The translations under genes and the position numbers were made by a program. From the NCBI GenBank assembly GCA_034698045.1, contig JAQGAU010000153.1, positions 1 to 37,647 on the forward strand: DNA of 37,647 bases. Reading direction: 5' to 3'. Source of the DNA: Paramacrobiotus richtersi. Taxonomy: Eukaryota; Tardigrada; Eutardigrada; Parachela; Macrobiotidae. Position 1 is the stretch's first letter; each line of letters begins with the position of its first letter. Under the pieces are notes generated by a model, which had not been told where the DNA came from, made no database searches, and saw only the letters and a program-made list of their open reading frames with translations. This document shows, in pieces, positions 10,690-21,756 of the stretch.

Positions 10690-11467
10690 GCTGTTGATGA
10701 TCTTTGCACGTAAGGTTACAGAGGTCCTGTAGCACAGCGATCTAGCTGGAAATACTTTTAATTACTCGTTAGTCGTAAACAGATGCAGACTGAACAAGCG
10801 GATTGTCAAAATTGTTATCTCCCTGATTTGCTGCTTACAGACAGTTCAACTTGTCAGCGCAAGCTGCGGAAAATCTTATTAGTCGGTATGATCCCCATTC
10901 CAGACAGTGTCCACGACAAGCGATCCCTTTTACACCGGATGTAGTGCGGGCTGTCGCGCAATTATGTGAAAACGTCCAAGCAACGGAACACATGCAGCAT
11001 TTCCGAATGCTGGCGACATGTTACGTGGCGTTGCCCCACGTCCCGAAAGAGCGGGGTCAAGCACACGATGCGGAGACAATACGTGTTTTCCGGCTGGTGA
11101 ACAAAGAATGGAAAGCTTTTCATGATAATTCCACTTACTCTTGTGGGCTTATGTGTCGACGCAAGCGTGCCTGCCGGTAAGCTGATGCGTTAGCTCATAT
11201 GATTACCACCAGTTTTTCCATCGTTTGAAGCGTTTCTTTATTTCTGCAGGGGCGAACAAATTGGATTGGCCTTATATTATGGCCGGCGTATGTCCGAAAT
11301 CCAGGAAGGGTGCGGCCAAAAAGGGTATATACGACCTGTTGCTGAAGATACATGAGCGGGTGATGGAGGAATTAGACTGCTCCGAATTTGGCGACTATGC
11401 AGGGGAATGGGGTTGGCTGAAAGTCAACTACCAAGCCAATAAGACAACGCCAGCTCCTCAACGCTGA
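10690..11467 (+). pseudogene. Family 1 copy 4: lacks exon 1, frameshift in exon 3
   Basis: Only about 18 bp of exon 1 remain (GCTGTTGATGATCTTTGCAC then GTAAGG). Exon 2 (10841-11176, acceptor CTTACAG) is fully open and keeps its cysteines and the CRRKRACR block, in which one normal Cys is Arg. Exon 3 (11250-11467, acceptor TCTGCAG) has a net 4-nt insertion around 11324-11331. The spliced frame therefore runs into a TGA soon after, while the ancestral C-terminus survives in another frame. With no promoter, start codon or signal peptide, and a frameshift, this is a pseudogene, although exon 2 has stayed surprisingly intact. Confidence 0.8.
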
Positions 11468-12642
11468 GCTTCCCTTTTAAATGCCCCCCCCCCCCCCCGT
11501 GTGAACTTTGTTTCAGTAAACGTCTTGCTGGTTTTCACACGCTCTGAGATAAACTTTGTGCAGGAAGTACTTTCTGATTGTGTAATGCAGGGTGTAAAGC
11601 ATGGATTGCATCATGAAAGTTAGTAATTACATGCGTATGTTGACATTTCGCTCACTTAATATAATCAGTGTCCCAGGTGTTGTCTGTTGTTCGGTAAACG
11701 TTATCTATTGTTCGGTTATGTTGTCTATTGTTCGGTTGTCTATTGTCTACTTTTCCTTCAACAGCACATGGTGTGTAGTGATTTCTTGTAAGGCAGGTGT
11801 TTCGTCAAGTCCATTGCGCTCTCTGTGATGGTTTTGCCGCGCGCATGGTAACGTTCCGTCGTGTGTGAACAAGTGGAACTGGAACGCTTCTGGAGAAAAC
11901 CATTCCTTGACATCGAGGCGCTGCAGTACTGTCTGGCCGGGTGCGACGTAGAAACTGACGCTATTCTGACGAATTACGATGGTACTAACACATATTAATG
12001 AATAATCCGTTTTCAGTGCAGTAATATTATTGTGCCGTGACAAAGAGCTGAGTGAGAGAATTACGGCATCGGAAACTTCAAGAAAGGAGCAAATCGCACC
12101 TTGTACGAATTTATGTATAAAAATGGCCTAGACCGGTCATGGTCCAGGGTAGTTTCAGAAAAATCTTTGTTTGCTTTTTTCGGTTTTCGGTGTTTGGCTC
12201 ACCGCCACAAGACTGACATTTGAAACGGAAGCATACCGCAGGGTAGGACAGTAGGAATCACTGCAGAATCAACCGAACTGGCATGTATCCCGTTGGTGAC
12301 TTCGTTCTTGTACGGTAACTAACCGTGGCGCAGATTCCACTATACAGATTTTGCTAATATTCAAAAAACAACTAAAAAAATTTTGACTCTCCCAGGAACT
12401 CAACACTCACAAACTCAGGTGCACTTTATTTCCCCACACGGAGCATATCTATTTCTAAAAAAAGGCAAATCGGCATGTTTCGCTGTAGCCAATGAAACTG
12501 TACAGTATATGCACGGTTTAGGACATGTCAGACATCAATGTGCTGCACAGCCATTTATCTGCTAAAAAATGGACAAAATCTTGGGCACAGTTGAAAGTAA
12601 AATAGCCAAGTGGCGTCCAAACTCGGTTCAAGTCTGAAGAAT
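11468..12642. other. Interval between convergent family 1 copy 4 and CUB copy 1
   Basis: The interval contains a run of about 16 C (near 11483-11498) and a short imperfect minisatellite at about 11690-11755, in which TATTGTTCGGT-like units recur about four times. A TTTATT at 12425-12430 (AATAAA on the minus strand) could be the polyadenylation signal of the CUB gene. No coding exon is supported. Confidence 0.45.
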
Positions 12643-15600
12643 TTAAACTGCTTCGACTTTAATAAAAAATCCACGTCCGACTCCGGAGTGATCGGTCCGG
12701 AAGGTAACCATCTGAATCACAAGCGCGATGCCGCTGGCATTTACCAAATCGCATAGCATAAAAAAAAGAAAAGTGATCATACCGTTGTGCTTGAGGGAAC
12801 AGTCGTGGTACTGAAGGGACTATCGCTGCAGTATTCAGTGTTACCGATGACCAGCTTATCGTAGTCGCAGCTTTCGGCAATCTGTTAAAATGTCGGTCTT
12901 GCATCTAACCGCACCGTTTAGAATAGCTGACGTTCATGAAGGACTCAAGAAAGAACTATGAAAGAAGTATCATGAAAGAATAATTATTACCGCGAACGGG
13001 TGCGAAGATTCCTCGGTGAACTACAGAAAAGAGAATAAAGTGGATGCTTGCATTATTGCGTATTAAGCAGCGGATCCAGTAACCTGTATAGTGAAACCAT
13101 GTACCTTGAGTTGCTTGCCAGGCGGTCCAGTTACCAAGCAGGTACAGAATGCGTGATTCGGATAATCCATGGATGAGTTACTAGTCGGCGACCTTAGAAA
13201 CCCACTAGCCAAATTTGTTACCTTTATCCATCCACCGCATTCTGTGAAAACATCGATCGTATACAGTTTTAAATGGCTCCGAAACCTCATTATATTGGCA
13301 CAAAACTCGATACTGGTGTGTATTAAGAAGCTAGAACTTGTTTAGAAAGGTCCTATTGAATCGAATCTAAATGTCAGCCCAATTACAAAACTTTGATGTG
13401 GATTGTGTGGTTCGGTTGCATAAGCATACTATTGATGATAAATACAATCAGATTTCGCAACAATATTACGCATGTCCGAGAGCCGCAAAGAAAACTTGAA
13501 CCACAGCCCTTATTTAGTGCCACCCGTTGTAAGTACGGCATCCTGTCGAGAGATGAGACTCCCCGTTTGTCGACTGCACCCGTACTGTACGTAGTCGTGG
13601 TCGCAGCAGCCTCAACGCACTGACGGTGCGCCGTTAAACTGTACCCGCGGGAATTTAAGGGGAAGTCAGGGGACATTCTGACAGATAAACTATTTACTCC
13701 TGACATACGCTGCTGCGACAACTTTTGGAGTTACAGTAGACTGGATAGAAACCAAAAGAAAAGCAGGCGGACTCTTTAACAATAAATTCCTTGCAGTCCA
13801 GCGCTAAATTGTGCGATCGCCGTTCATTAAGCAATACTACAAGTGTTCAAGCTACCATTTGTTCGGTAAACCTGATGCTACACAGCTTACTTTAATTTAT
13901 GTGTATGTAACGGCTTACAGTTGTTAGCCTGGCCAAAACAGAACGTTTTTGTTGATCATATCATTGCTCCTGTTATGACCAAAGGCGAAGAGAGAAGGGT
14001 TCAAATATATTTTCTCTATGCACTTTTCTTAAAAGGAAAACACGAAAAGAGTATTATGTGAGTCATGTACAGTAGACCGCAAAAAGAATAATAAAGCTTC
14101 CTAATACTACGAGCCGAATATGGCTCAACAAACAAGTTTTCCATCGTCGCATTACCGTTTTCGGCCAGCGATGGAATGACAGAAACAATGTGAGATCCGG
14201 TAGTGGGTGACGGTAGCGCGATGGCCGTTGCTGTAACGTACATTTTTGTTGGACATCTAGATTACGGCACCACATTTTCGTTACAGGAATCTTAGCAAAC
14301 AACAAAACTAACACGCTATTTCAACAAATTAGTGATAGCACTGCTCAATCCTAAACCTGCCCGGAGAGAAATGAAATCAAGCATGTTAGAGGACAAGTAA
14401 AGCAGTACGTGCGATAGTAGTGATACGCTTTGTCAGCACAAGTTTACCTATAGGACGGTAATGAACTCGACTTACCGGATGTGCGGGACGTAGAAGTCGG
14501 TGATGTCACTGGAATAACTGGAGCGTTGACGACATAATCTGCATAAACTTTACTTAACTGGACGGTCACATTGCATACTTTTCGCTCATCTAGCTTGCTT
14601 ATATAAACACAGTACAACAGTATCGGTTTAACGATAATTTTTTCGCCGTCCCACTGCACTCCGCTCTCGCCCGATCGCAGTTCAGCGAATGCTTGCATCA
14701 CGGATTGAGAGTGACCAAAAGCTCCCATCTCGCCAGTCACATTATCGCCTCTCATTGTCTTCTGCGACTGCAGCCACTTCATTCCATTACTAAACAGCTC
14801 CTGGAGATGGCGGGCTTTCTGGTCGGGTCGCTCTCTCTCGTCGGTCCAGTAGGTTGCTTTCCACATATCTTCAGTAAAGACTCCCGTGGATGTCACGTTA
14901 CGCCGGTATTTCGAACACAGCATTGCTGTTTGCCTCTGGATTTGCTCGTCGTCGACAAATTCGTCGGTTCCTGTTGCACCCTCAATAGTTTGGATAATCA
15001 GCTCATGTACAAAGGCATAATAATCGGCGTGCTGAACATAAACCGCTTCATATCCAGTAAGACGTTCACTGATAAGACTGAACGTTGGTGTGTGCTGAAT
15101 ATGGTTTCCGTCGAAACACACCGGAACCACCCTCGTTGCGGGTTTATCAAAGGCGAAAGCCAGTTGTACATTCGCAACATCAGGTGGACTGTCCTTTTGC
15201 ATATGTTTCTTGATACGTTCACAACTGTTATGGGAGACACAGCGTATCCTCAGCGAAACGGTTTGTGGGAAGCCTCTCATTGACCGCCACTGGTATTTCA
15301 CCGGCTTAATATAATCGGTGTCCGGAAGTATTCCAGGCGGATCCATTTGAACGGAATCGGGAGGATTCGACTTTTCGGATTACCAGTTTTCTGGTTGACG
15401 AATGACTGAATGTGCTGGATATAGTCCGAATCCCAAAGTTTAACCTCCACAGTAACAGAATGCGTTGCAGACTGATTGCTGAGAACGATTTCTGCGGTGT
15501 TAGACAGCAATATGGCGGCGGGTGTGTAGTACCAAACAGGACTTGATGTACTGCAGTTGTTAACGGAAGAGCTGAAGATTTCAGTTTGTTGGCTAAGATA

Positions 15601-15787
15601 AGGAATGGTAAATGCTGGCGTTGATAAGTTCAGCAGCCCTAATACGCAAACAGTCGGAAATTGCATGAAATATTCAACTTACTGTAAGTGCCATATTCGA
15701 ATTTAACTAATCTTGTATCCCGCAATACTTACCACATGAACCGTTAATAATCACTGCAAGAAAGAGACCCGGTAGGAGAAACGTCAT
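12643..15787 (-). CDS. CUB-domain secreted protein, copy 1 (five exons, one frameshift)
   Basis: Minus-strand exons in order are 15787-15733 (signal peptide MTFLLPGLFLAVIINGSC), 15638-14476, 13241-13084, 12881-12783 and 12711-12643. All borders are GT-AG: donors GTAAGT, GTAAGT, GTTACT and GTATGA, acceptors GTATTAG, TTCACAG, TTAACAG and GATTCAG. Exon 2 encodes about 390 residues of a region I do not recognise, with many Asn-X-Ser/Thr sites and a Ser/Thr/Pro-rich tail. Exons 3-5 form one CUB domain with the four expected cysteines (ECGG, HAFC, ESCDYD, EYC) and the closing GRGFFIKVEA. CUB domains mediate extracellular protein or glycan binding. Phases agree except for a 1-nt deletion near 15320-15326 relative to the paralogue, which splits exon 2 into two frames. 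Repairing one base would give about 514 residues, so it is either a young pseudogene or a sequence error. Confidence 0.75.
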
Positions 15788-15960
15788 GGTGACGGTGTGT
15801 TCCTGGATGATTTATCCCACATGAGGTGAGTAAAGTAACGCTAGTAGCAAATTCAGATTAGCAAAATGACTGCGAAGTGCTCTTCTAACAGCTTGTTCGT
15901 GGTTATGCATCTGCACTTGCAGTTTTAAACGTTCCCTCTCGGCCTTGTATTGCCTGCTTC
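15788..15960 (-). promoter_or_regulatory. Upstream region of CUB copy 1
   Basis: This stretch aligns with the region upstream of CUB copy 2 (about 32676-32830). They share TGTTCCTGGATGATTTAT and, farther out, a GCGAAGTGC block and a TGCAGTT block. The similarity then breaks, and about 1.6 kb of unrelated DNA containing a LINE fragment intervenes before it resumes at about 17.54 kb. Promoter activity is inferred only from position. Confidence 0.4.
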
Positions 15961-16195
15961 ACTGGCCATCTTGATAGTGATTATGATAACGTACCCTGGC
16001 GTGCGTAGAAAGCCTTGTTCTGAAGAAAAATGACCAAGCAATGGCAGGAAATGACGATCAGCAGGCTGGCCTTCTCAGTGAATCGATCCAAAGTTCGGTT
16101 TCCGTTGCATCAGATAGCGTTGTTCATGTTCGCATAACAAAGAAAAACTATGTATGCATAGTTAGTCACCCTCAGAGGCAGATGTTCTGTTTTGT

Positions 16196-16990
16196 TATTT
16201 ATTTATTTATTAAGCGCACAAGTGTGGCCAAAAGGTTTGATTTGCGGCTTATTTTTTTTTTATAATTTTTATTACGTTCTTATTGTAATATTAAATTTCG
16301 AATGATTTCATGTTTGTTTCGCTTGCTTGATTATTTTCTTGTTCTGCAGAAATTAATCTAACACTATTCTTCATTTCCCTGATGTAAATGTGCTGTATGC
16401 GGAATTCTCGAAAAATTCTTGAGAACTTCCATCTAATGTACAGAAGAATAATGTTTGCAAAAACAAAATCAAGGTAATGTTTATTCATTTACGCCGTTTT
16501 ACGTCCTTCCAGTAGAAAAATACATTTCTTATTTAAGAAAAGACGGCCAGATGTTATTAGGCAAGGTAGATCTTACGTAAAAAGCGCGAGAAATGCGCAA
16601 CCGAAAGCAAATCATTTGCTACTGCCGACAGCGAGTTCCACAGTGGTATCGTTTCGTGTAGAAAACTGCGCTGGAAGGACTTCTTCGTGAACCTGCTCAC
16701 AAAGTTAGAACACAACAACAGAACGTTCTTAGACTGCTGTTCATCGTTTCTCGTTCGGTTTTCCCGTGGCTTTTGTTCCCCCAGAATCTCTTCTTTTCCC
16801 GGGTAGTAGTTGTGGGCGATTTTGTAAAACAGGAGCAATCGCTGTCTGAATGAGTGTGCTTTTGGCCGCTGATACTACAGTGACGGTAAACAGCCAACGG
16901 AAAACCAGGAACAGTCTCGTAGGAATCGGGATCCTTATAACCAGGCAACGACATCCACTTTAGAGGTTCGCAGCTGGGATGAGGAAAACA
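16196..16990 (-). mobile_element. LINE (non-LTR retrotransposon) 3' fragment
   Basis: On the minus strand the frame ending at 16557 reads RQRLLLFYKIAHNYYP and later SFLHETIPLWNSLS, followed by a basic tail. This is the conserved ending of reverse-transcriptase ORFs in CR1/RTE-like LINEs (YKI, then F..R.I.LWNSLP, then F...L). Upstream (about 16840-16990) is another frame containing LKWMSLPGYKD, so the ORF is frameshifted or rearranged. Below the stop lies about 340 bp and then a TTAATAAATAAATAAAT stretch at 16196-16214, a plausible 3' tail. The catalytic RT motifs are absent, so this is a 5'-truncated dead copy. Confidence 0.55.
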
Positions 16991-17539
16991 TCCGCCCTGT
17001 TCCGCATACCTAGCTCCGTCAAGCGAATAATACCATACGGCGTTTGTTTACGAGTTAGTACAGTACAACAGTCCAAAGAATTAGCAATTATTACGGTACG
17101 TTAGTTAATGCGAATTTAAAGAATCAAAACAGACCGATTCGGGGTGCATACAGTAGTGAAATAGCAGCCGATAGTCTGACGATCTGGGTGCGCTGCCATA
17201 CGTGATCTCCAAGCCGATAACTGGGGCACTAGAGGGATAGAGCTGTACATGCAGTCCGCAACGTAGTATCCCATAAAAAAATGAAACGTTCGCAAGTACG
17301 TACTAACACAGTTGCTGCTGCATGTGGATCGAGTATAATACTTGTTATTGAATAGTGTCCTTTAGTGTGAAAAGACAGTGCTGACCTTAAAAACATCATA
17401 TTATAGTGCAGTTATCCTACAGTAAAAAAACTGAAACCTTCTTCCTATTACACTAGTTTTTCGTACGCTGTCTAATTTAAGCAAACCCACCAAGCTGTTT
17501 TTTACGACTGCAAACAGCAAGACAAACACACTTTTGTCT

Positions 17540-17770
17540 GGGGTATGGATAAGTTTGATTGTAATGCATACGAAGATCAGACTTGGTACGCTCTGCAGTG
17601 AAGAAATTCTGCGGAAAGAAAGTTTGAGGTTCACTTGTGAAAAAGAATTCTGCAGACTAAAATTTTTGTGGCTCACTTTGCTGAATAAACTTTTTGCGGG
17701 CAACAAAACATGAAACAGTGTCAATATATAATGTGCTCAAAAAAGTTAAGTTATAGTAACACATAAACAG
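17540..17770. repeat. Duplicated block A, left copy (upstream flank of CUB copy 1)
   Basis: This segment is paralogous to about 32850-33050. Shared strings include TACGAAGATCAGAC, TTTGAGGTTCACTTGTGAAA, AAAGAATTC and TTTTTGTGGCTCACTTTG. In copy 2 the block starts about 180 bp from the CUB start codon; here it is about 1.75 kb away because of the LINE-containing insertion. No conserved reading frame is evident. Confidence 0.7.
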
Positions 17771-17929
17771 AAATTCCGCTGATAGCGCCGATGACAAACG
17801 CGAAAATAAATAGCGCGCAATACTGCACAACCGGAACCTTTGCCAGCAATATTCAGAGCAAACTGCACGGGTTGAGTTTTGTGTGTGTTCATTATTTCGA
17901 CTGGAATTTTCTCGGGCACTGTTGGAGAG

Positions 17930-18658
17930 AAGTGTGATATCGTGCAGATGCAACGCATATGCAGGACCGAACTTGCTGCAGATAATCCTGAGGATAATAA
18001 TGGAACGCTGCGATTTGATGTTACAGAATAAACCAGCATTCGGTAAAACTTTTTTGATTATTCTGTGTTTAATTTGATTGGCTGATGGTTGTTACTGCAC
18101 TGGAGCTCAGAATAACGATGTTGTACATATAACTTCACCGACTTGGTTGGATCATGACACCCTTGTACCGCTCTCTAACTGTGCTGCAGTTAAAGGTTTA
18201 AGATGTCAAGCTAATAACGACAGCGAACAAAGATAACAGCGGTCCGAAATTTGCCGGCTGTCCCCGCACTGTCATCTCATTACATATGATGTTCTACGCT
18301 ATGCCATTGAAAAAACTAATGGGCTTAATTGAAAAAATTAAATGGCACAGAATCTGCATAGTATCCATGGAGTGTTTGTTGGCTAATTTATGTTCAGCAT
18401 TCAGTTCAAAGAAACTTCCAGTGTACTTGTTGCCGTATACAGTATATACTGTAACATGAGAGGTATGCTGTTTCTTTTTTCTTTCCCATCCTTAATTCAT
18501 AATGGCACTAATGAATAGTGTACCGTATTGGAACAGGAAGCAACTCAGAAATAATCCTATCTGTGAAATCGAAAATAGTTGTCAAGTCGGCTTAGGAAAC
18601 GACAGATACAGCATCACGAGAAATGCGCCACATGTTTTACTTGCACAGTACTCACAAG
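17930..18658. repeat. Duplicated block B, right copy
   Basis: This is the direct-orientation paralogue of about 9965-10689. Here the block follows block A, so the original order was probably CUB gene, block A, block B. It includes a perfect 16-bp palindrome TACAGTATATACTGTA at 18438-18453 that the other copy lacks. I see no coding content. Confidence 0.7.
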
Positions 18659-18659
18659 T

Positions 18660-19134
18660 CAGAACCACAAAGTCAATATTCAGCAACCTTTAGCGCGACA
18701 ATAGAAGACGATACCATGATGATGATACGCTAGGATTACACTGAAAAGGTTAAATTAAATGTAAGCGAATGAAGTGCTGCAAACTGGAATCCGATCCATA
18801 AAGGAATCCGATCGGTTCGATGTCTGGTGAAATGGCATCCGTTTGCATATAAACGCGATAAAGTTGGGATTCGTGTTTCCGGACGTGTTGTCTTTCCGCA
18901 CATGGTGCTGGCTGCTGATTTTTGGATCATTCATCCGCTGTAAAAACAAGCATATTACTGAAAATTACGAACTATGATCGGTTTTCGAGGTCTCGTGATT
19001 AGTGTAGTTTCGTATGAGGATATTGCATTCGAGGTCACTTTCCCCATTTAATTTGCGAGTTCGGAGATTATTTAGATCAGATCACTAAAGACCAAGATCA
19101 TTGTCGGTATCGAGTGTGCCGTGGCGTGGCACGT
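18660..19134. other. Intergenic region, no gene supported
   Basis: I see no repeated block, splice-bounded exon or recognisable protein segment here. Short minus-strand frames near 18.74-18.95 kb overlap each other and look like chance. Confidence 0.3.
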
Positions 19135-19201
19135 GGAAACCTTTGCCTAAAAGGATCTTCCAATACCAGGTACTGCAAGATCCTTTTAAGCAAAGGTTTC
19201 C
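19135..19201. repeat. 25-bp-stem hairpin with 17-nt loop
   Basis: The arm GGAAACCTTTGCCTAAAAGG plus ATCTT is followed after 17 nt by its reverse complement with a single mismatch (GCC versus GCT). The 67-nt size, stem length and loop length fall in the range of animal pre-miRNA hairpins. No expression evidence is available here, so the call is only an inverted repeat. Confidence 0.7.
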
Positions 19202-19257
19202 GCCACCACCATTGAATACCTTCGAACGCAAAAAAAGGATTTCTGGATTTCATTTTC

Positions 19258-19310
19258 GATGCGGTTTCGCGTTATCGGCAGCTACAGATGTTTACAGCTG
19301 TCGCGCGTTT
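19258..19310. repeat. Short direct repeat, left copy
   Basis: A segment beginning TTTACAGCTGTCGCGCGTTT and ending GCTTGCAACATTTCT recurs about 1.18 kb downstream, at about 20471-20515 (TTTACAGATGTCGTGCGTTT ... ACTTGCAACATTTCT). Identity is roughly 85 percent by eye. Its origin is unknown, and both copies lie in the gene-free middle region. Confidence 0.5.
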
Positions 19311-19640
19311 GGATGGCCGCAGCTTGCAACATTTCTACTTATTTGAAATACGCTGAATCAAGTATTGTGAGGTCTACGTTCCTCCCCGCAGCAGAAGCAA
19401 TACACCGTAATTTAGTCTAACCGGGTTTGAAGTGACCATTGTTGTACAATGATTGTACAGCTTATGCGCTTATTGGTACTGGTGACCTCACGATAATCTA
19501 TGTACCACATAAAAAAATGAACCATGCTGTATATGAAACTTTCCGGAGCTTCACGCTTGTCACTTCATCTACAGAAATTCAGAATATTTCGATTATAAGA
19601 CCACCAACCCTAACATTCTTGGATCAAGTTCATGCCGTAG

Positions 19641-19767
19641 TACTGTCTAATCGCGAAAGCAAGAACCAGGGTGCCCGGACCGATTGGCTGGCCGTGCATT
19701 GAATCTCAATGCACGGCCAGCCGGTCGGTCCGGGCAGCCTGGTTCTTGCTTTCGCGATTAGACAGTA
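19641..19767. repeat. 62-bp near-perfect palindrome (3-nt centre)
   Basis: The left arm 19641-19702 (starting TACTGTCTAATCGCGAAAGC and ending GCCGTGCATTGA) and right arm 19706-19767 are reverse complements, with three mismatches in 62 and only ATC between them. Transcribed in either direction it would fold into a long, nearly perfect hairpin. There are no transposon-like flanking duplications that I can see, so it is not an obvious MITE. Confidence 0.85.
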
Positions 19768-20329
19768 GATATGACATTGTTGCCATTTCAAGTAACGTTC
19801 CAGTCGTTCCTGCAGCTACAATTTCACCAACTTACTTCGTGGGATCGGATTAGCAGACTATGCAAATGCAGGAATCTGTTTCAACTGCATCACACGCGCC
19901 AAGGCCCTTGCCGAGAATACCGCACAGAAGATTGCACATTTGATCCCGTTCATAAAGCTCCAGATTTGGAATATCTGCGATCAGTAACAACTCAACCGTT
20001 AAGGTAGATTTCACTCCCACTATTACTCATTTTGATAGTGCATGCCAAAACTAAGAACCATCCTGAATGATTCTGGCGATACAAATCAGTCTGCGACTAA
20101 TGGTGCTTCGATTAAAATCCTCCACCGGGCTTGTCGTGCTCAGAAAAAGCGATCGATCGATTTGTACATGCGCATAAGAATCTGCCATAATGATTACGTA
20201 ACATCCGAGTTATAACGGTAATACTAATTATTCCATCTAAGACCTGAATCACCACCTATTCTTTCCTGGTACGGTGAATAACCAGCCCACTAGCGGTAGC
20301 ACAAAGGTTACCATTATAGTATAACTCCG

Positions 20330-20366
20330 ACTGTGGCCACAGCATATGCTACTTTTTTAACGTGAC
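20330..20366. repeat. 37-bp inverted repeat, left arm
   Basis: ACTGTGGCCACAGCATATGC and the 17 bases after it are the reverse complement of 20850-20886 with about two mismatches. The arms are 483 bp apart. The first part (ACTGTGGCCACAGCAT) is itself partly palindromic (TGTGGCCACA). No flanking target duplication was found. Confidence 0.6.
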
Positions 20367-20849
20367 TCCAGATATGCAACCGTTCCCCCTAGAATATGCA
20401 ACCGCTAAGAATTAGGATATCCACTATCAAGCAACTGCGATTTCATGGCAGTTGAAGGATATTCGACTCGTTTACAGATGTCGTGCGTTTGGACGGACAC
20501 AACTTGCAACATTTCTGGCTCCTCCAGTAGGAATCATCCAAGCTAACCAAAACCACTCCGTATTCCTTGGACTGTCATGAATCTGCACTTCTCTGGTATC
20601 ACGGCTCTAAGCAAATTTGTGCGCTCACTTTTTGATCTATCATTAGAGAGACCTATGATGAACAAGACCGGCCCACGATGGAACAAACGTGAAGCGTTTT
20701 AATTCCAACAGATTTCGAGGCGCGAGCGAAACATCCGAGAAACAGCGTTGCAAAGGCTGGTTTGCGCTGACTCTGATTTCCCCCACGTTAGCGTGATTTC
20801 TCTCTGCAGCAAAAGCAGTAGCTTCCTCCATAACTGTTGCATCTGTGAA

Positions 20850-20886
20850 GTCACGTAAACAAAGTAGCATATGCTGTGGCCACAGT
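20850..20886. repeat. 37-bp inverted repeat, right arm
   Basis: This is the reverse-complement partner of the arm at 20330-20366, ending GCTGTGGCCACAGT. The sequence between the arms has no supported gene. Confidence 0.6.
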
Positions 20887-21279
20887 CGACGTACCACAGG
20901 GGCCAAAGTCTGGCGTCCCCGGAAAGTCGGTAGGGGGGCAAACAGCAGCTTGAGATGGGCAACTCAGCCCCATAAGTGCAGCAAAAACCAGAACAAATAC
21001 CACGGAGCTGTTCATGATGACAAACTGGCTGTTGATAGCTTGAGTTCCAACGGCTGGCAGGTCTCAGCTCGGCTTATGGACTTTTCACGGATGTTCACAA
21101 AAGACCGGCTTCTGAATAGAAAGTCTGCACTTCCGCTGATCGTTGGGTACACAGCACTAAAAGCTTGCTAATTCAAAGGAATGAGTTACACAACTATCGT
21201 AACTTAAAACCTGAAAGCAAGCAGTTATATAAGGTCCGATCTCGAGCAATCTTAATTTTACAGCATCATTAAAACTCGC

Positions 21280-21690
21280 AGAATGTTCCAAAGAATTCCG
21301 TTTTATGCATGGACAATGGAAGAATTGACATTGCGAGGGGCTTTGGAATGTTTGTGATACGGTTTTTAAACGTTGCCGACTAATAATTCTTCGGCTAACG
21401 ACTAATACGGCATTTGACGGCAGTGCTGTTGACAAGATTCCGGGTCCCAACAAAGAATGTTTACGGCATCAAATAGTGCGCCGAGATCTAAGCAAACTAA
21501 TGATCCTCCAGCTAACGACCAAAGTTGCACTTTACTGCCGTTTTGTTGACAAAATTCGGCGTCTCAGCGGCACTTTGCAATACAAAGTGTTTACATTCCA
21601 AAGAACTCGCTGAATGCTTGGCGACGTAATAATTTTGCAGTAATAATTACAGCTCCGTTTTACTGCAGTCTTGTGTTGACTTTATACAAA
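21280..21690. repeat. Duplicated block C, left copy, with internal degenerate tandem units
   Basis: Paralogous in direct orientation to about 24660-25015. Shared strings include GGCAGTGCTGTTGACAAGATTCC, split here as GGCAGTGCTGTTGAC and AAGATTCC, and GAATGCTTGGCGACGTA. Inside the block the pattern GCTAAC...CATTT..C.GCAGT..TGTTGAC.AAATTC recurs about three times with a spacing near 120-150 bp, so the block itself is an old degenerate tandem repeat. No protein is evident. Confidence 0.6.
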
Positions 21691-21756
21691 ATGCACATTT
21701 TTGTGCTAGTTTGCCTTTGCGCCGTCGTTTCAAGGCTTCCAGTGAACCGATTTTAA
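21691..21756 (+). other. Signal-peptide-like 21-codon mini-ORF
   Basis: Directly after block C, an ATG opens a frame reading MHIFVLVCLCAVVSR and then a few residues to TAA. This resembles a secretion leader. The matching place after the right copy of block C has no such frame. It could be a relic first exon or chance. Confidence 0.15.

Noticed and set aside
11483-11498. Poly(C) run of about 16
   Set aside because: A simple homopolymer with no associated structure; its length may be unreliable.
14693-15283. 196-codon plus-strand open frame
   Set aside because: Exactly antisense to exon 2 of CUB copy 1. The minus-strand frame is conserved between paralogues with matching splice borders, so this is a shadow.
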